From Chryseobacterium balustinum (lineage in GTDB: Bacteria > Bacteroidota > Bacteroidia > Flavobacteriales > Weeksellaceae): 64,000 nucleotides of DNA. This document shows positions 26,700 through 35,926 of this stretch, piece after piece. Location: NCBI RefSeq assembly GCF_900168205.1, contig NZ_FUZE01000013.1, positions 50,221 to 114,220 on the forward strand, in the 5' to 3' direction. Numbering within the stretch: position 1 is the stretch's first letter; every line of letters begins with the position of its first letter. A program made the position numbers and the translations under genes. The notes beneath the pieces were generated by a model. The model was not told the origin of the DNA, searched no databases, and worked only from the letters and a program-made list of their open reading frames with translations.

Positions 26700-27832
26700 T
26701 TGTACAAGCCTTTGTTTTTCATTTCCTCAATCGATAATTCATACTTATCTTCTGGTATTTCTTGCTCATTAACCCAACTTGTAAATGCCCGAATACCTTT
26801 TTCAAAACTCCATTTTGGCTCAAAACCTAATTCAGATTTTATTTTTGAAATATCTGCAAAATTATGTCTTATATCTCCCAATCTATAATTACCAGAGATT
26901 TGTATCGGAATCTCTTTATTATAAAATTTTGATAAAGTGTTTGCTACAGTTATTACATCTATTGCAACACCAGTCCCAACATTATAAACCTGACCATTAG
27001 CTTCATCTTTTTCTAATCCTAAAATTGTAGCCTCAGCAATATCATCTATAAAGACAAAATCTCTTGTTTCTTTACCATCTTCAAAAATATTAATAGAATT
27101 TCCGTTTTTGATTCTGGTCGAAAAAATGGATAAAATGCCAGTGTATGGATTGGACAAGGATTGTCCCGGTCCATATACATTTTGATATCTGTAACCTACC
27201 GCTGCAATCCCTAAAGATTTGCAAACCGTCAAGACCATTTGCTCTTGATTTTGTTTGGTAATTCCGTAAACTGATGTAGGATGAATTTTGCTATCTTCTG
27301 TTGTTGAAAGTATTTCGACAGTATTATAACATATCGGACATTTGCACTGGAAATCACCTTTTGCCATATCTTCATCCAATCTCTCTGTTGGATAAACTAT
27401 TCCATGTTCAATACATTTATATTTTCCTTCTCCATAAATAGCTCTTGAGACAGCAACAACAATTTTTTTAATTTTATGAGGATTGTTTGCAAGTAAATCC
27501 AGCATTATTGCCGTCCCACCAATATTGACATCAATATATTTTTGAATTTCATACATAGATTGTCCGGTTCCTGTTTCAGCGGCTAGATGTATAATTGCGT
27601 CTTGTTCATCAATAGCTTCAGCCCATTTTTCTTTGGATGTTACAGAGCCATTAATAAAATTAACTTTATTGATGATGCTTCTGTAAAGTGGTGAAGTGAT
27701 TTCTGGATTGTCTCCATGAATTTGTGGTGACAGATTATCCAAAACGGTAACATTCAGTCCTTTATCAATAAGTTTCAAGGCGATATTTGAGCCTATAAAA
27801 CCTGCGCCACCAGTAATCAATATATTTTTCAT
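26696..27832 (-). CDS. NAD-dependent sugar-nucleotide epimerase with Cys4-type insertion
   Basis: This 378-residue extended SDR has the NAD motif GGAGFIG (8-14), a catalytic YGITK and NVYGPGQ. Between the substrate loop and the YxxxK there is an insertion carrying cysteines in KCIEHG and FQCKCPICYN, which looks like a zinc-binding knuckle. The same insertion is known to me from WbiB-type dTDP-L-rhamnose 4-epimerases that make dTDP-6-deoxy-L-talose; that assignment is tentative. Both ends overlap neighbouring genes by 4 bases, indicating tight coupling in system B. Confidence 0.75.
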   Translation of the reverse strand: MKNILITGGAGFIGSNIALKLIDKGLNVTVLDNLSPQIHGDNPEITSPLYRSIINKVNFINGSVTSKEKWAEAIDEQDAIIHLAAETGTGQSMYEIQKYIDVNIGGTAIMLDLLANNPHKIKKIVVAVSRAIYGEGKYKCIEHGIVYPTERLDEDMAKGDFQCKCPICYNTVEILSTTEDSKIHPTSVYGITKQNQEQMVLTVCKSLGIAAVGYRYQNVYGPGQSLSNPYTGILSIFSTRIKNGNSINIFEDGKETRDFVFIDDIAEATILGLEKDEANGQVYNVGTGVAIDVITVANTLSKFYNKEIPIQISGNYRLGDIRHNFADISKIKSELGFEPKWSFEKGIRAFTSWVNEQEIPEDKYELSIEEMKNKGLYK

Positions 27833-28761
27833 CTAGACACTGTCTTTGTTTTGACAAAAGTAATTTCAATACAGTCACCTCGTTTGAATAAATTGCTTAA
27901 TCGAGCTATTTGATGGAAGATAATTCTATTATATTTGTTAAAAAACCAGCCATCATCACTTTTTTTCTTATTTTTTAAATTAAGCAAAATCTGAATACCG
28001 CTAACAAAACTGGAATAATTAGCATTGTAGATGATTTTTTCCATTTTGAATCCATATTGTTCGCATAATTGGATAAGATTGTCTGGGCTATATGAAAATG
28101 GATGGAAAGGAACCCCCAGATAATACCAATTTTTCCCAAACAAACGAAATGTCCAACTTTTTGTGTTTGGTACGCCAATAAAAAGCCTCCCATTTTCTTT
28201 TAAAATTCTATTGATTTCTTCTAACAATTCGCGGGGTTCTGTAATGTGTTCAAAAGAATGATTACTTCTTATATAATCAAAAAAATCCGATTGGTAATTT
28301 GCTTCAAACAAGGTGCCTTTCGATACTTTTAGACCCAGCTTTTCGCCGATTATGCAGGCTGATTCTCGAATTTCCGTTCCATACGCTTCGGCACCTTGCT
28401 TGTGTAGGACATAAAGTTGTTCGCAATCTCCTACACCCAAATCAAGCACTTTCTTCCCAGCAAAAGATAATTTCAAATCTTTTGCTTTTGCTCCTATTAA
28501 AAGATCCTTCAAAAAATTTGGTTGACTTTTTTTTATAATATCATTTGCTGTTTGCATGCTTGTATCATAATAATCTTCTGGATATAGTGCAAATAATTCG
28601 CTATCTTCAATCATCGGATTCAGAAAAAGTAATTTACATTTTGTGCAAGAATAAACATCGTAATTTTTTTCTGTGTGCCCATAATGTTTATCGTATGTAT
28701 TTGTATAAAAAGCAATACGATTGTCATCACATACAGGGCAGTTTTTTCTAATTTCTTTCAT
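27829..28761 (-). CDS. Class I SAM-dependent methyltransferase with N-terminal zinc ribbon
   Basis: The 310-residue protein begins with a CPVC...CTKC zinc ribbon (about 9-45) followed by a methyltransferase fold: motif I KKVLDLGVGDCEQL (about 102-115), SNHSFEHITEP and an LKENGRLFIGVPN strand. Such proteins methylate or otherwise modify sugars in surface polysaccharides. The Cys-rich ends of this protein and the next SDR suggest both belong to a zinc-containing modification set, though that is only a shared-motif observation. The start follows an intergenic dyad region. Confidence 0.82.
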   Translation of the reverse strand: MKEIRKNCPVCDDNRIAFYTNTYDKHYGHTEKNYDVYSCTKCKLLFLNPMIEDSELFALYPEDYYDTSMQTANDIIKKSQPNFLKDLLIGAKAKDLKLSFAGKKVLDLGVGDCEQLYVLHKQGAEAYGTEIRESACIIGEKLGLKVSKGTLFEANYQSDFFDYIRSNHSFEHITEPRELLEEINRILKENGRLFIGVPNTKSWTFRLFGKNWYYLGVPFHPFSYSPDNLIQLCEQYGFKMEKIIYNANYSSFVSGIQILLNLKNKKKSDDGWFFNKYNRIIFHQIARLSNLFKRGDCIEITFVKTKTVSR

Positions 28762-28824
28762 ATTCGTTAATTTTTTTTATATAGAACTTGTCTAAGATAA
28801 AATACAATTCATTTTTTTAACCAA

Positions 28825-28945
28825 AAAGGCACAAAAGTTATTTGAGTTTTATAGGTTTCTCTTTAACGTTTAAAGAGAAACTGCTTTTTTTAACTTTAAA
28901 ACGTCAATTATTTTTTTAAATCTTTTGTGGCTTTTGTGCTTATAA
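28825..28945. repeat. Intergenic dyad element with internal hairpin
   Basis: An outer pair of arms (AAGGCACAAAAG near 28825 and CTTTTGTGGCTTTTGTGCTT near 28923-28942) encloses a perfect 12-base hairpin GTTTCTCTTTAA/TTAAAGAGAAAC at 28855-28881. A related ACCACAAAAGATTCAAAAGATCTTGC piece occurs near 40055. It resembles small REP-like palindromes scattered in Bacteroidetes genomes. Confidence 0.45.
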
Positions 28946-28969
28946 ATTTACTTTCAACATGTTCATTAT

Positions 28970-29566
28970 TTATATTTTCTCCCAATTTTTTGTGTCTGAA
29001 TTGTACTTTTTAACAATTTTCGCTGGCGCACCAACGATGACACAGTAATCGTCAAAATATCCGGACACTATACTATTAGCTCCTATTGTACAATGTTTTC
29101 CAATTTTTGTTCCTTGCATAATAACAACATTATTATAAATTTTACATCCTTCTCCTATATAAACAGGTTTAGTTGTTATATTTTGTCGTTCTATTGGCAA
29201 ATGAATATCATCATAAGGATGATGAATATCCGTTATGGTTACATTAGCCGCAATTGCAGTATTTTCACCAATTTCTATAGATTCTGCACAAGTCAAATGT
29301 ATATTTTGTTGAATCGTTACACCATCATTAAGAATAATCTTCGGATCAAATTTTTTATCTTCATAATGTTGTACGCCTTCTATTCTTGCATTATTTCCTA
29401 TAGAAACTCTGTCACCCAAAATAATTGATTCTGGAGTAATCTTTAACGGGTTTATTATAACACAATATTTTCCAATTTTTTTAAATAAAAACCGATACCA
29501 AAAAACAGCCTTAAGTCTATGCCACTTACCGGTAAAAATCAACATCAAATTATATATTAATATCAT
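28970..29566 (-). CDS. Hexapeptide-repeat acyltransferase
   Basis: The 198-residue protein is a left-handed beta-helix (LbH) acetyltransferase of the LacA/WbbJ type, with repeats such as ILGDRVSIGNNARIEG and IGENTAIAANVTITDIHHPYDD, the H-H loop containing the likely catalytic histidine, and the closing GAPAKIVKKY. It probably O-acetylates a sugar of the system B polysaccharide. It lies 4 bases after another acyltransferase. Confidence 0.85.
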   Translation of the reverse strand: MILIYNLMLIFTGKWHRLKAVFWYRFLFKKIGKYCVIINPLKITPESIILGDRVSIGNNARIEGVQHYEDKKFDPKIILNDGVTIQQNIHLTCAESIEIGENTAIAANVTITDIHHPYDDIHLPIERQNITTKPVYIGEGCKIYNNVVIMQGTKIGKHCTIGANSIVSGYFDDYCVIVGAPAKIVKKYNSDTKNWEKI

Positions 29567-29570
29567 AGTT

Positions 29571-30245
29571 TTACTTTTTATGAAAATGACAATAATCTTC
29601 TATATTCAAAAATAATTGTGCATTTTCATCAATCCAATCAATATTTTTATCCCACCATTTGGATTCATTCAAAATATCTATCTGTTCGTCTTTAAATCTC
29701 TTTCTGATAAATTTTGCAGGAATACCACCCATTATCGAATAAGGCTCAACATCTGCTGTTACAACTGCATTTGCAGCGATAATAGCTCCATCTCCAATTT
29801 TTACTCCATCCGCAATCACTGCATTGGCACAAAGCCAAACATCGTTACCTATCACAACATTTCTTGTTGGATTATGCTGATCTTTGGTTTGAAAATTTTT
29901 GAGACAACATTCTGGATTAGAATATATTGCAGGATGAGTACTAACAAAAGTATGTGTCGGATGTTTTCCTGGTGCTGTTCTGACATTGGGACCTATTGAA
30001 CAAAACTTGCCCATAATTGTTTCATTAATAACTGAACCATCAGATATATATGAAAAATCGCCTATAGAAGAATTTATCATTAGAACATTACTCCCAGTCC
30101 AATTATATTTCCCGAAAGTAGTATTGAATAATTTTGACATGTACCCAACGCGAAGATATTTATACTTAGACTGATATTTTATTTTAGTCACTATCCAATT
30201 AAGATATTCTCGAAATGGACTTTGTAAATATGATCTATCAAACAT
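29571..30245 (-). CDS. CatB-related hexapeptide acyltransferase
   Basis: The 224-residue LbH protein shows the CatB/xenobiotic-acetyltransferase-like pattern GKFCSIGPNVRTAPGKHPTHTFVSTHPAIYS with its catalytic histidine region, IGNDVWLCANAVIADGVKIGDGAIIAANAVVT and IPAKFIRKRF. In this context it is a polysaccharide O-acetyltransferase rather than a drug-resistance enzyme (inference from neighbours). It overlaps the flippase gene by 8 bases. Confidence 0.85.
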   Translation of the reverse strand: MFDRSYLQSPFREYLNWIVTKIKYQSKYKYLRVGYMSKLFNTTFGKYNWTGSNVLMINSSIGDFSYISDGSVINETIMGKFCSIGPNVRTAPGKHPTHTFVSTHPAIYSNPECCLKNFQTKDQHNPTRNVVIGNDVWLCANAVIADGVKIGDGAIIAANAVVTADVEPYSIMGGIPAKFIRKRFKDEQIDILNESKWWDKNIDWIDENAQLFLNIEDYCHFHKK

Positions 30246-31734
30246 ATTTTTTACTTTTTATGGATGAAATTGTTTCTTTAACGTTTTCATTCTTTAAAAT
30301 GAAAGGTAAATATAGAAAAAGTGTAGATAAGCTAATGGCTATTTTAATAATTTTATTGTCAATAGGTACGAATTGATAAAATAAAATATTAAAAATAATA
30401 ATTCCCAAACCAACTAATATTAACTTAAATTCTTCTTTTTGAAAAACGTCGAGTATACTAATTTTCAGTGTTTTATTATAATTGAAAATCAGAACCAAAG
30501 AACCGCCTGTAAGAGCAATAGCCCATGCAATAATAATTCCATATCCACCTGCATAAAATCCTAAAATTATCCCAATTACAATATTTGCAAACGCCATTCC
30601 TATATGTACTAATACTAATATATTTAATCTACCTTGCCCCATCGAACTGAAATAAGCCGGACCACACATCACATTAAAAAAAGTTGCTACGGAGAGAATT
30701 AATACAGAAAAAATAAAATCAAAATTAAAATTACCAAGCCATAATAAAGAAATTAAAGGTGCAGCTATAATTAATGATGTTGATAATGGTAAATTAAATA
30801 AAAGCAAAACACGATTCATTTTTATATAAAAAGCTTGCATGAAAGAAGCTTCTTCTAATTTTGCTTTTTCTGCAACAACAGGAACCACAACCTGATTTGC
30901 ATTGGTTAACAAAGCTCTGAACTGGCTCACTACTTTGTTTGCCATCTCATAATGTCCAAGAAATGCGAGCCCTCCATATTTACCTAGTAGCAACTTTGTT
31001 GCAGGTTCATAGAGCATTTGGCATACGGAAACCAATTGGAATTTATACCCATAATTGAATAGTTCTTTGAAAGATTGTGTACTCCATTTCCAATGACGGA
31101 TTTTATTATTTGGATTAATTTTTATAGTAAAGATCATGGCTGCTAAAAAAATAAAACCCGATTGTAAAAGTTGTGCAATAGCAACACCTTTTAGCTGGTA
31201 TAACGGCGTTAATAAAATAGCCCCTACATACATTACAATACCAGAAATAATATATATAAAGTTTCTGATGTAATTTTTCTGATGGCCTTCTAATACAGAC
31301 GTAAACACACCTCCTATTGCATTAATACACAAAGAGCCTAATGAATATGGGAGTATTACTAATGCAATATCCAAAAATTTTTTATCAATTACATATCCTA
31401 AGAAAAATTGTGCTCCGGAAAGGATAACTAAACTAAGAAATATAAATAAAATGGACATCGATAAAATAGAAGTAAAAATGAGTTTGCCTAGTTTACTTTT
31501 ATCATCTTCTAGTATATATTCAGCAACAAATTTTACTAATCCTGAAGTTAGCCCCATATTAGCCAAGTTAGCAATCGAAGAAAATGATAATATTAGCGAC
31601 CAAATTCCTAATTGCTCTACTCCAATTGTAGTTAGCAGATATTTGTACAGAAAAAAATACAACAGAGCTGTAAAGACAACCTGAACGACCGCCGAAACTG
31701 CATTAATTGTGAGTTTTTTTGAAGAAAAATTCAT
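30238..31734 (-). CDS. Oligosaccharide flippase (Wzx), system B
   Basis: The 498-residue protein has about 12-14 predicted membrane helices and the MOP-superfamily polysaccharide flippase layout (N-terminal ...LLTTIGVEQLGIWSLI, conserved GLTSGLVKFVAEY). It would translocate undecaprenyl-linked repeat units across the inner membrane. It is the second flippase in the island, distinct in sequence from the one at 49712, supporting two separate assembly systems. Confidence 0.88.
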   Translation of the reverse strand: MNFSSKKLTINAVSAVVQVVFTALLYFFLYKYLLTTIGVEQLGIWSLILSFSSIANLANMGLTSGLVKFVAEYILEDDKSKLGKLIFTSILSMSILFIFLSLVILSGAQFFLGYVIDKKFLDIALVILPYSLGSLCINAIGGVFTSVLEGHQKNYIRNFIYIISGIVMYVGAILLTPLYQLKGVAIAQLLQSGFIFLAAMIFTIKINPNNKIRHWKWSTQSFKELFNYGYKFQLVSVCQMLYEPATKLLLGKYGGLAFLGHYEMANKVVSQFRALLTNANQVVVPVVAEKAKLEEASFMQAFYIKMNRVLLLFNLPLSTSLIIAAPLISLLWLGNFNFDFIFSVLILSVATFFNVMCGPAYFSSMGQGRLNILVLVHIGMAFANIVIGIILGFYAGGYGIIIAWAIALTGGSLVLIFNYNKTLKISILDVFQKEEFKLILVGLGIIIFNILFYQFVPIDNKIIKIAISLSTLFLYLPFILKNENVKETISSIKSKKYV

Positions 31735-31795
31735 AACATCATTTGTTAAATACTAGAAAATCTTATATTATTTCTAACTAAATAATATAAGATTT

Positions 31796-34144
31796 TTAAA
31801 AATATTTTTGCCACCATTTTTTCTCTTCAGCATTATAGCCATATCCAAACTTATTTCCGTACCCGAAATTAGATTCTTTCACACCGTTGAGAACAATTCC
31901 CACATTTTTAAGTTTATTATCTTGTATGGTATGATTTAAAAACTCTATATAGCTTTTTTCGGTAACTTCAGATCTTGTAACATACACGATGGCATCACAC
32001 TTATCTGCAATAAGGAAAGAATCTGTAACCAATAAAAGAGGAGCCGTATCCAATACAATATATTTGTATTTATTTTGCTCTTTAATCATTGCTAATAAAT
32101 CATCTAACTTACCATTTTGCAACAAATCTGTAGGATTGGGAGGTATAGCTCCTGAATAGATAAAGTCGCAATTTTCATTATAACCGCTTGGATTAATTAT
32201 TTCTTTAAGGCTAGTTATATCTCCACTTAAAAACTCTGCCAAACCTTTCGCAGACTTCATTGAAGGGTTATAACGTTGCAACTGTGGATTTCTGACATCT
32301 GCACCTATAACCAACACTTTATCTCGAGAAGATGCTAGAATAATTGATAAATTGGTGGAAATAAATGTTTTTCCTTCTCCTTTTACCGAAGAAGTAATCA
32401 TGATAGTTTGAGCTTCTTCTTTCTTTGGCAACAAAAATTTCAAATTCGTAACGAATATCCTGAATGCTTCCGCCATAGGAGAAACATCGTTAAAAGATAC
32501 AAGTACGCTTTCATTATTCTTCAGCCTAGGAATTTCAGAAATAACTGGCAGTTTTGTAAGGTTTAAAATATCTCCTCTTTTAATAATGGTACTTTGCAGA
32601 AGACCTTTTAAATAAATAAATCCAAAAGGAATAACTAAACCTGCTAAAAGAAATCCTCCCAAAATAACCATCTTTCTAGGAGCAACTGGTTTTTTAAATA
32701 CAAATGCCCTGTCTATTACTCTCGCTTTTTCTGCGGTAATTTCCATACTTATTGCCGCCTCTTCCCTTTTCTGTAAAAGCAGTAAATACAGACTTTCTTT
32801 TATCTGCTGCTGTCTTTCGATACTTCTGAACAATTTTTCCTGAGTAGGTATTTTGCCAATCACATTTTCTGAACCACCCAATTGGGTTTCTACTTTTCTT
32901 CTTGCCAATTCTAAAGAAGTCACATTTTTTTGTAAAGATTCCGACAATGAAGACTTCATCTCTGTAATCTGTTTATTGGCTTCTTTCACCAACGGGTTGT
33001 CTGGTGTGGCACTTTCCAGATACTTATTTCTTTGCAAAACAAGTGCGTTATATTCCTGAATTGCTTTCCCCGCAGCATCACTTTCTAAGCCAATATTAAG
33101 AGGTAAAACATCTCCATTTCCTTTTTTATTAAGAGAACTCTGAAGAATTTTATGCAGCTCCAACTGAGTTCCTATCTCCAATATCTGAGCTTTGCTTTGT
33201 TCTTTCAACTGAAGATTAATTCTAGCTTCCGAAGGTAAATCAACAATATTATTGCTAGATTTAAATCCAGCTTTTTGAGTTTCTACATCTCCTAATTCTT
33301 TCGAGATCAATGTAATTCTTCTATCAATAAAATCTTTAGTTCTTTTAGACTCAATATTTTTATCATTAATAGCATAATCATTATATTGTCTTACTAAACC
33401 ATTAAGAAATTCTTTTCCTTTTTCTTTATTTTCAAAATCTACAGAAAGACTAATAATAGTACCATCTTTATCTAATAAATCTACCACCAAAGCTTTTTGA
33501 AAATCATCAACTGTACTTTCAAAATCGTTATAATTAAAAAATAGTTCCGACATTTCTACTTTTTTAGGAGCTTTAAAAGTCGGGTTTTTACTAATCATTA
33601 TCATCGCAAAAGGAAGACTTGTGGTTTTATTAAAAGATGTTTTTATATCTTTTTTCCACTCTTCAGATGATAATATAACTTCATCACCTTTGGTTTTTAT
33701 AAAAATTGGTTTTTTAGGTAAATCTTCATCCTTTTTTTCTTGAATTACATGAATTACATAAGGACTTGTAGAACCATAAAGTTCCAGATTACTAATTGTT
33801 TGTTTTGTGTATAAAGGAGTTTGAAAATTAAAATCTTTTAAAACGTCTTCCACAATGCTTTTGGCTTGAAAAACACCTACTTCATTTTCAATACTGTTGG
33901 TTCCCATTCCGCCGATACCACCTAAACTTTGAAGAATACCCATATCTCCTGCTGCTGCAGACATTTTTTTAGCATCTTTAATTAAAACCGAAGTTTGAGC
34001 TTTATAAATTGGGGCTTTAGATTTTATATAAAAAAATGCCAATATTCCCATAAGAAAAACCATTCCTACGAAATATTTCCAATTATTTAAATACGGACTA
34101 ATGAGTTCTTTAATATTAATTTCTTTTCTGTTTTTGTTATCCAT
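31796..34144 (-). CDS. wzc: Wzc-type polysaccharide co-polymerase / BY-kinase, system B
   Basis: The 782-residue protein has an N-terminal Wzz domain with membrane helix (about 25-45), a long coiled-coil GNVR-type periplasmic region, a second helix (about 505-530) and a C-terminal BY-kinase with Walker A GEGKTF, Walker A' VIGAD and Walker B YIVLDTAP, ending in a tyrosine-containing tail (FGYGNKFGYGYNAEEKK). It controls chain length in a Wzy-dependent system. It is clearly paralogous to the Wzc at 53569, sharing motifs such as [10 protein letters not shown] and [15 protein letters not shown] stretches. No Wza gene accompanies this copy. Confidence 0.93.
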   Translation of the reverse strand: MDNKNRKEINIKELISPYLNNWKYFVGMVFLMGILAFFYIKSKAPIYKAQTSVLIKDAKKMSAAAGDMGILQSLGGIGGMGTNSIENEVGVFQAKSIVEDVLKDFNFQTPLYTKQTISNLELYGSTSPYVIHVIQEKKDEDLPKKPIFIKTKGDEVILSSEEWKKDIKTSFNKTTSLPFAMIMISKNPTFKAPKKVEMSELFFNYNDFESTVDDFQKALVVDLLDKDGTIISLSVDFENKEKGKEFLNGLVRQYNDYAINDKNIESKRTKDFIDRRITLISKELGDVETQKAGFKSSNNIVDLPSEARINLQLKEQSKAQILEIGTQLELHKILQSSLNKKGNGDVLPLNIGLESDAAGKAIQEYNALVLQRNKYLESATPDNPLVKEANKQITEMKSSLSESLQKNVTSLELARRKVETQLGGSENVIGKIPTQEKLFRSIERQQQIKESLYLLLLQKREEAAISMEITAEKARVIDRAFVFKKPVAPRKMVILGGFLLAGLVIPFGFIYLKGLLQSTIIKRGDILNLTKLPVISEIPRLKNNESVLVSFNDVSPMAEAFRIFVTNLKFLLPKKEEAQTIMITSSVKGEGKTFISTNLSIILASSRDKVLVIGADVRNPQLQRYNPSMKSAKGLAEFLSGDITSLKEIINPSGYNENCDFIYSGAIPPNPTDLLQNGKLDDLLAMIKEQNKYKYIVLDTAPLLLVTDSFLIADKCDAIVYVTRSEVTEKSYIEFLNHTIQDNKLKNVGIVLNGVKESNFGYGNKFGYGYNAEEKKWWQKYF

Positions 34145-34198
34145 TTTGTTGGATTATATTTGAGAATTAGGATTATTTTCTTTAAAATTTAAACGTTG

Positions 34199-34206
34199 CA
34201 AATATA
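34199..34206 (-). promoter_or_regulatory. -7 promoter element of system B wzc
   Basis: TATATTTG on the minus strand matches TAnnTTTG exactly; a weaker CTG lies 19 bases upstream. The leader to the wzc ATG would be about 50 bases. Confidence 0.55.
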
Positions 34207-34303
34207 TCTATATTTTATAAATTCACAGTAGTGATTATTTTATTTTATGTGATTTCGCACATTTTCATTTATAAAATTTATCATTATATCTACTATCATC
34301 ATC

Positions 34304-34867
34304 TTAAAGCCAAAAAGTTTTAAGTAAAATATACATATCATTTTTAAAAGAAAGCTGATGATAATACTCGAGATTCATTTTCACTTTTTCCGGAAAAAGA
34401 ACTTCGTCGTTGTATTGTAGCGGATCTTTCTGTTGATTTAAAATTTCATCTTCGTTTCTATATTTAATTCCTGCTTCACTCGTTAATCCGGGTTTTAGGC
34501 TAAGGATTAATCGATTTTCATTTTTTAGCTGATCATAATACCCTGAAATATCCGGCCTGGGTCCTACTAGAGACATATCGCCTTTAAGAATATTAAATAA
34601 CTGAGGTAATTCATCAAGCTTTGTTTTCCTCATCCATTGTCCAAAATTAGATTTCGTATGCCTTTTACTATGATAGGTCCTGAACTTATAAATGACGAAA
34701 ACATCACCGAACCTACCTACTCTATCTTGTTTAAAAATACCTGGAAACCCTGTATCTAAAGATGCTAAAATTACTAGAATAAAGAAAATAGGCAGCAAAA
34801 CAATAATTGCTACGAAACTTAATCCGTAGTCCATTAAAGCTTTCCACCATGGATATTTTTTCATCAA
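34304..34867 (-). CDS. Sugar transferase (short initiating glycosylphosphotransferase)
   Basis: The 187-residue protein has one N-terminal re-entrant helix (LMDYGLSFVAIIVLLPIFFILVILA) and the polyprenyl-P sugar-1-P transferase motifs FKQDRVGRFG, KFRTYH, KLDELPQLFNILKGDMSLVGPRPD and KPGLTSEAG. It is a PglC-size monotopic enzyme. GLTSEAG instead of GITGWAQ suggests a different sugar preference from the other two initiators. It follows a terminator and precedes wzc of system B by about 160 bases. Confidence 0.88.
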   Translation of the reverse strand: MMKKYPWWKALMDYGLSFVAIIVLLPIFFILVILASLDTGFPGIFKQDRVGRFGDVFVIYKFRTYHSKRHTKSNFGQWMRKTKLDELPQLFNILKGDMSLVGPRPDISGYYDQLKNENRLILSLKPGLTSEAGIKYRNEDEILNQQKDPLQYNDEVLFPEKVKMNLEYYHQLSFKNDMYILLKTFWL

Positions 34868-34954
34868 ATCATAAACTGATTGGTAAATATAAGGAAAGAT
34901 TCTGACTCTCAGTTTCGGGATTTAATTTTTATATAGCATATTAATAATAAAAAA

Positions 34955-34984
34955 AACAGCTTACTTCATGTAAAGCAAGCTGTT
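34955..34984 (-). terminator. Strong terminator after rmlD-like gene
   Basis: A 12-base stem with one G-T pair and a 6-base loop (arms begin AACAGCTTGCTT) is followed on the minus strand by a run of T (34945-34954). It closes the sugar-nucleotide gene group ending at 35081 and separates it from system B. Confidence 0.88.
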
Positions 34985-35080
34985 GTAATAGTATATTAAC
35001 TTTAATTAAAATAAATTATTACCTACTCGGTTTGTAATTTCATCAAGTAAAGACTATTTTTTTTAATAATATTTGTTTAA

Positions 35081-35926
35081 TTAATAATTATATAAATACG
35101 AAAACTCTTCCATCCATTCACACTGTTCAATTAGCATATCTTTATAGCTTTTAACTTCGTACTTCAGCAGTTCTGATTTTTGTAAAGATTTATCAACATT
35201 TTTTCCTTCGTATGGTAAAATAGTTATTTTATTTTTATTCCAAATATCTTTAAATAAATTAACCAAATCAAATTTATTTATCGGAGTACCATTGGTAAGA
35301 TGCACCAATCCTGGTAATGGGTTTTCTATAACATATTGGATTGCCTTTGCCAGTTCTAAAGTCGTCACACCACTCCAATACGCCGTTGTATATCCATTAA
35401 TTTCATCAGATTGATTCATAAACCAATGAAACAGACCAATCCCGTTTTTAAGTTCCGGTCCTATTATAGAAGTACGTATGGTAAGATCTTTACCATTGAT
35501 AATTTCTCCCAAAGCTTTAGACTGAGCATAAAATCCTTCACCATCTTTAAAATCGTTCTCAGCATAATTTCCTTTTCTACCGCTGAAAACACAATCTGTA
35601 CTAATATGTATAATCTGAGTTTGAGATTCTCTTGTTATTTCTTCTAAAAAATGAGGGAAATAGCTATTAAACCAAATTGCTTTAGACGGATTATCTTCTG
35701 CATCTTTATTCAAAATTCCGATACAATTAATTACAGCATCAAAATTATGATATGTTATAATCTCTTTTAATTTGTCTGTATCTGAAACATCCAGAGATAT
35801 TTCCTGATTATTTTCTGCAATATTTCTTGCGATACCAAATACTTTATAATCTGTATTTTTATTAAGATAATTGTAAATGACATGCCCCGCCATTCCTTTA
35901 ATCCCTATAACGAGTATTTTTTTCAT
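35081..35926 (-). CDS. RmlD-like sugar-nucleotide reductase (SDR)
   Basis: The 281-residue SDR has the variant NAD motif GIKGMAGH, DAVINCIGILNKDAEDN and HISTDCVFSGRKG, and belongs to the RmlD/FnlB family. Next to a CapE-like dehydratase and a WecB-like 2-epimerase it should reduce a 4-keto intermediate on the way to UDP-L-FucNAc or UDP-L-QuiNAc. Its short length lacks the C-terminal cupin of CapF/FnlB and is closer to WbvR, which favours L-QuiNAc, but this cannot be decided from sequence. It overlaps the 2-epimerase gene by 4 bases. Confidence 0.8.
   Translation of the reverse strand: MKKILVIGIKGMAGHVIYNYLNKNTDYKVFGIARNIAENNQEISLDVSDTDKLKEIITYHNFDAVINCIGILNKDAEDNPSKAIWFNSYFPHFLEEITRESQTQIIHISTDCVFSGRKGNYAENDFKDGEGFYAQSKALGEIINGKDLTIRTSIIGPELKNGIGLFHWFMNQSDEINGYTTAYWSGVTTLELAKAIQYVIENPLPGLVHLTNGTPINKFDLVNLFKDIWNKNKITILPYEGKNVDKSLQKSELLKYEVKSYKDMLIEQCEWMEEFSYLYNY

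Noticed and set aside
28855..28881. Terminator of the methyltransferase/acyltransferase genes
   Set aside because: The hairpin is perfect, but the T tract is on the plus strand where no gene ends.
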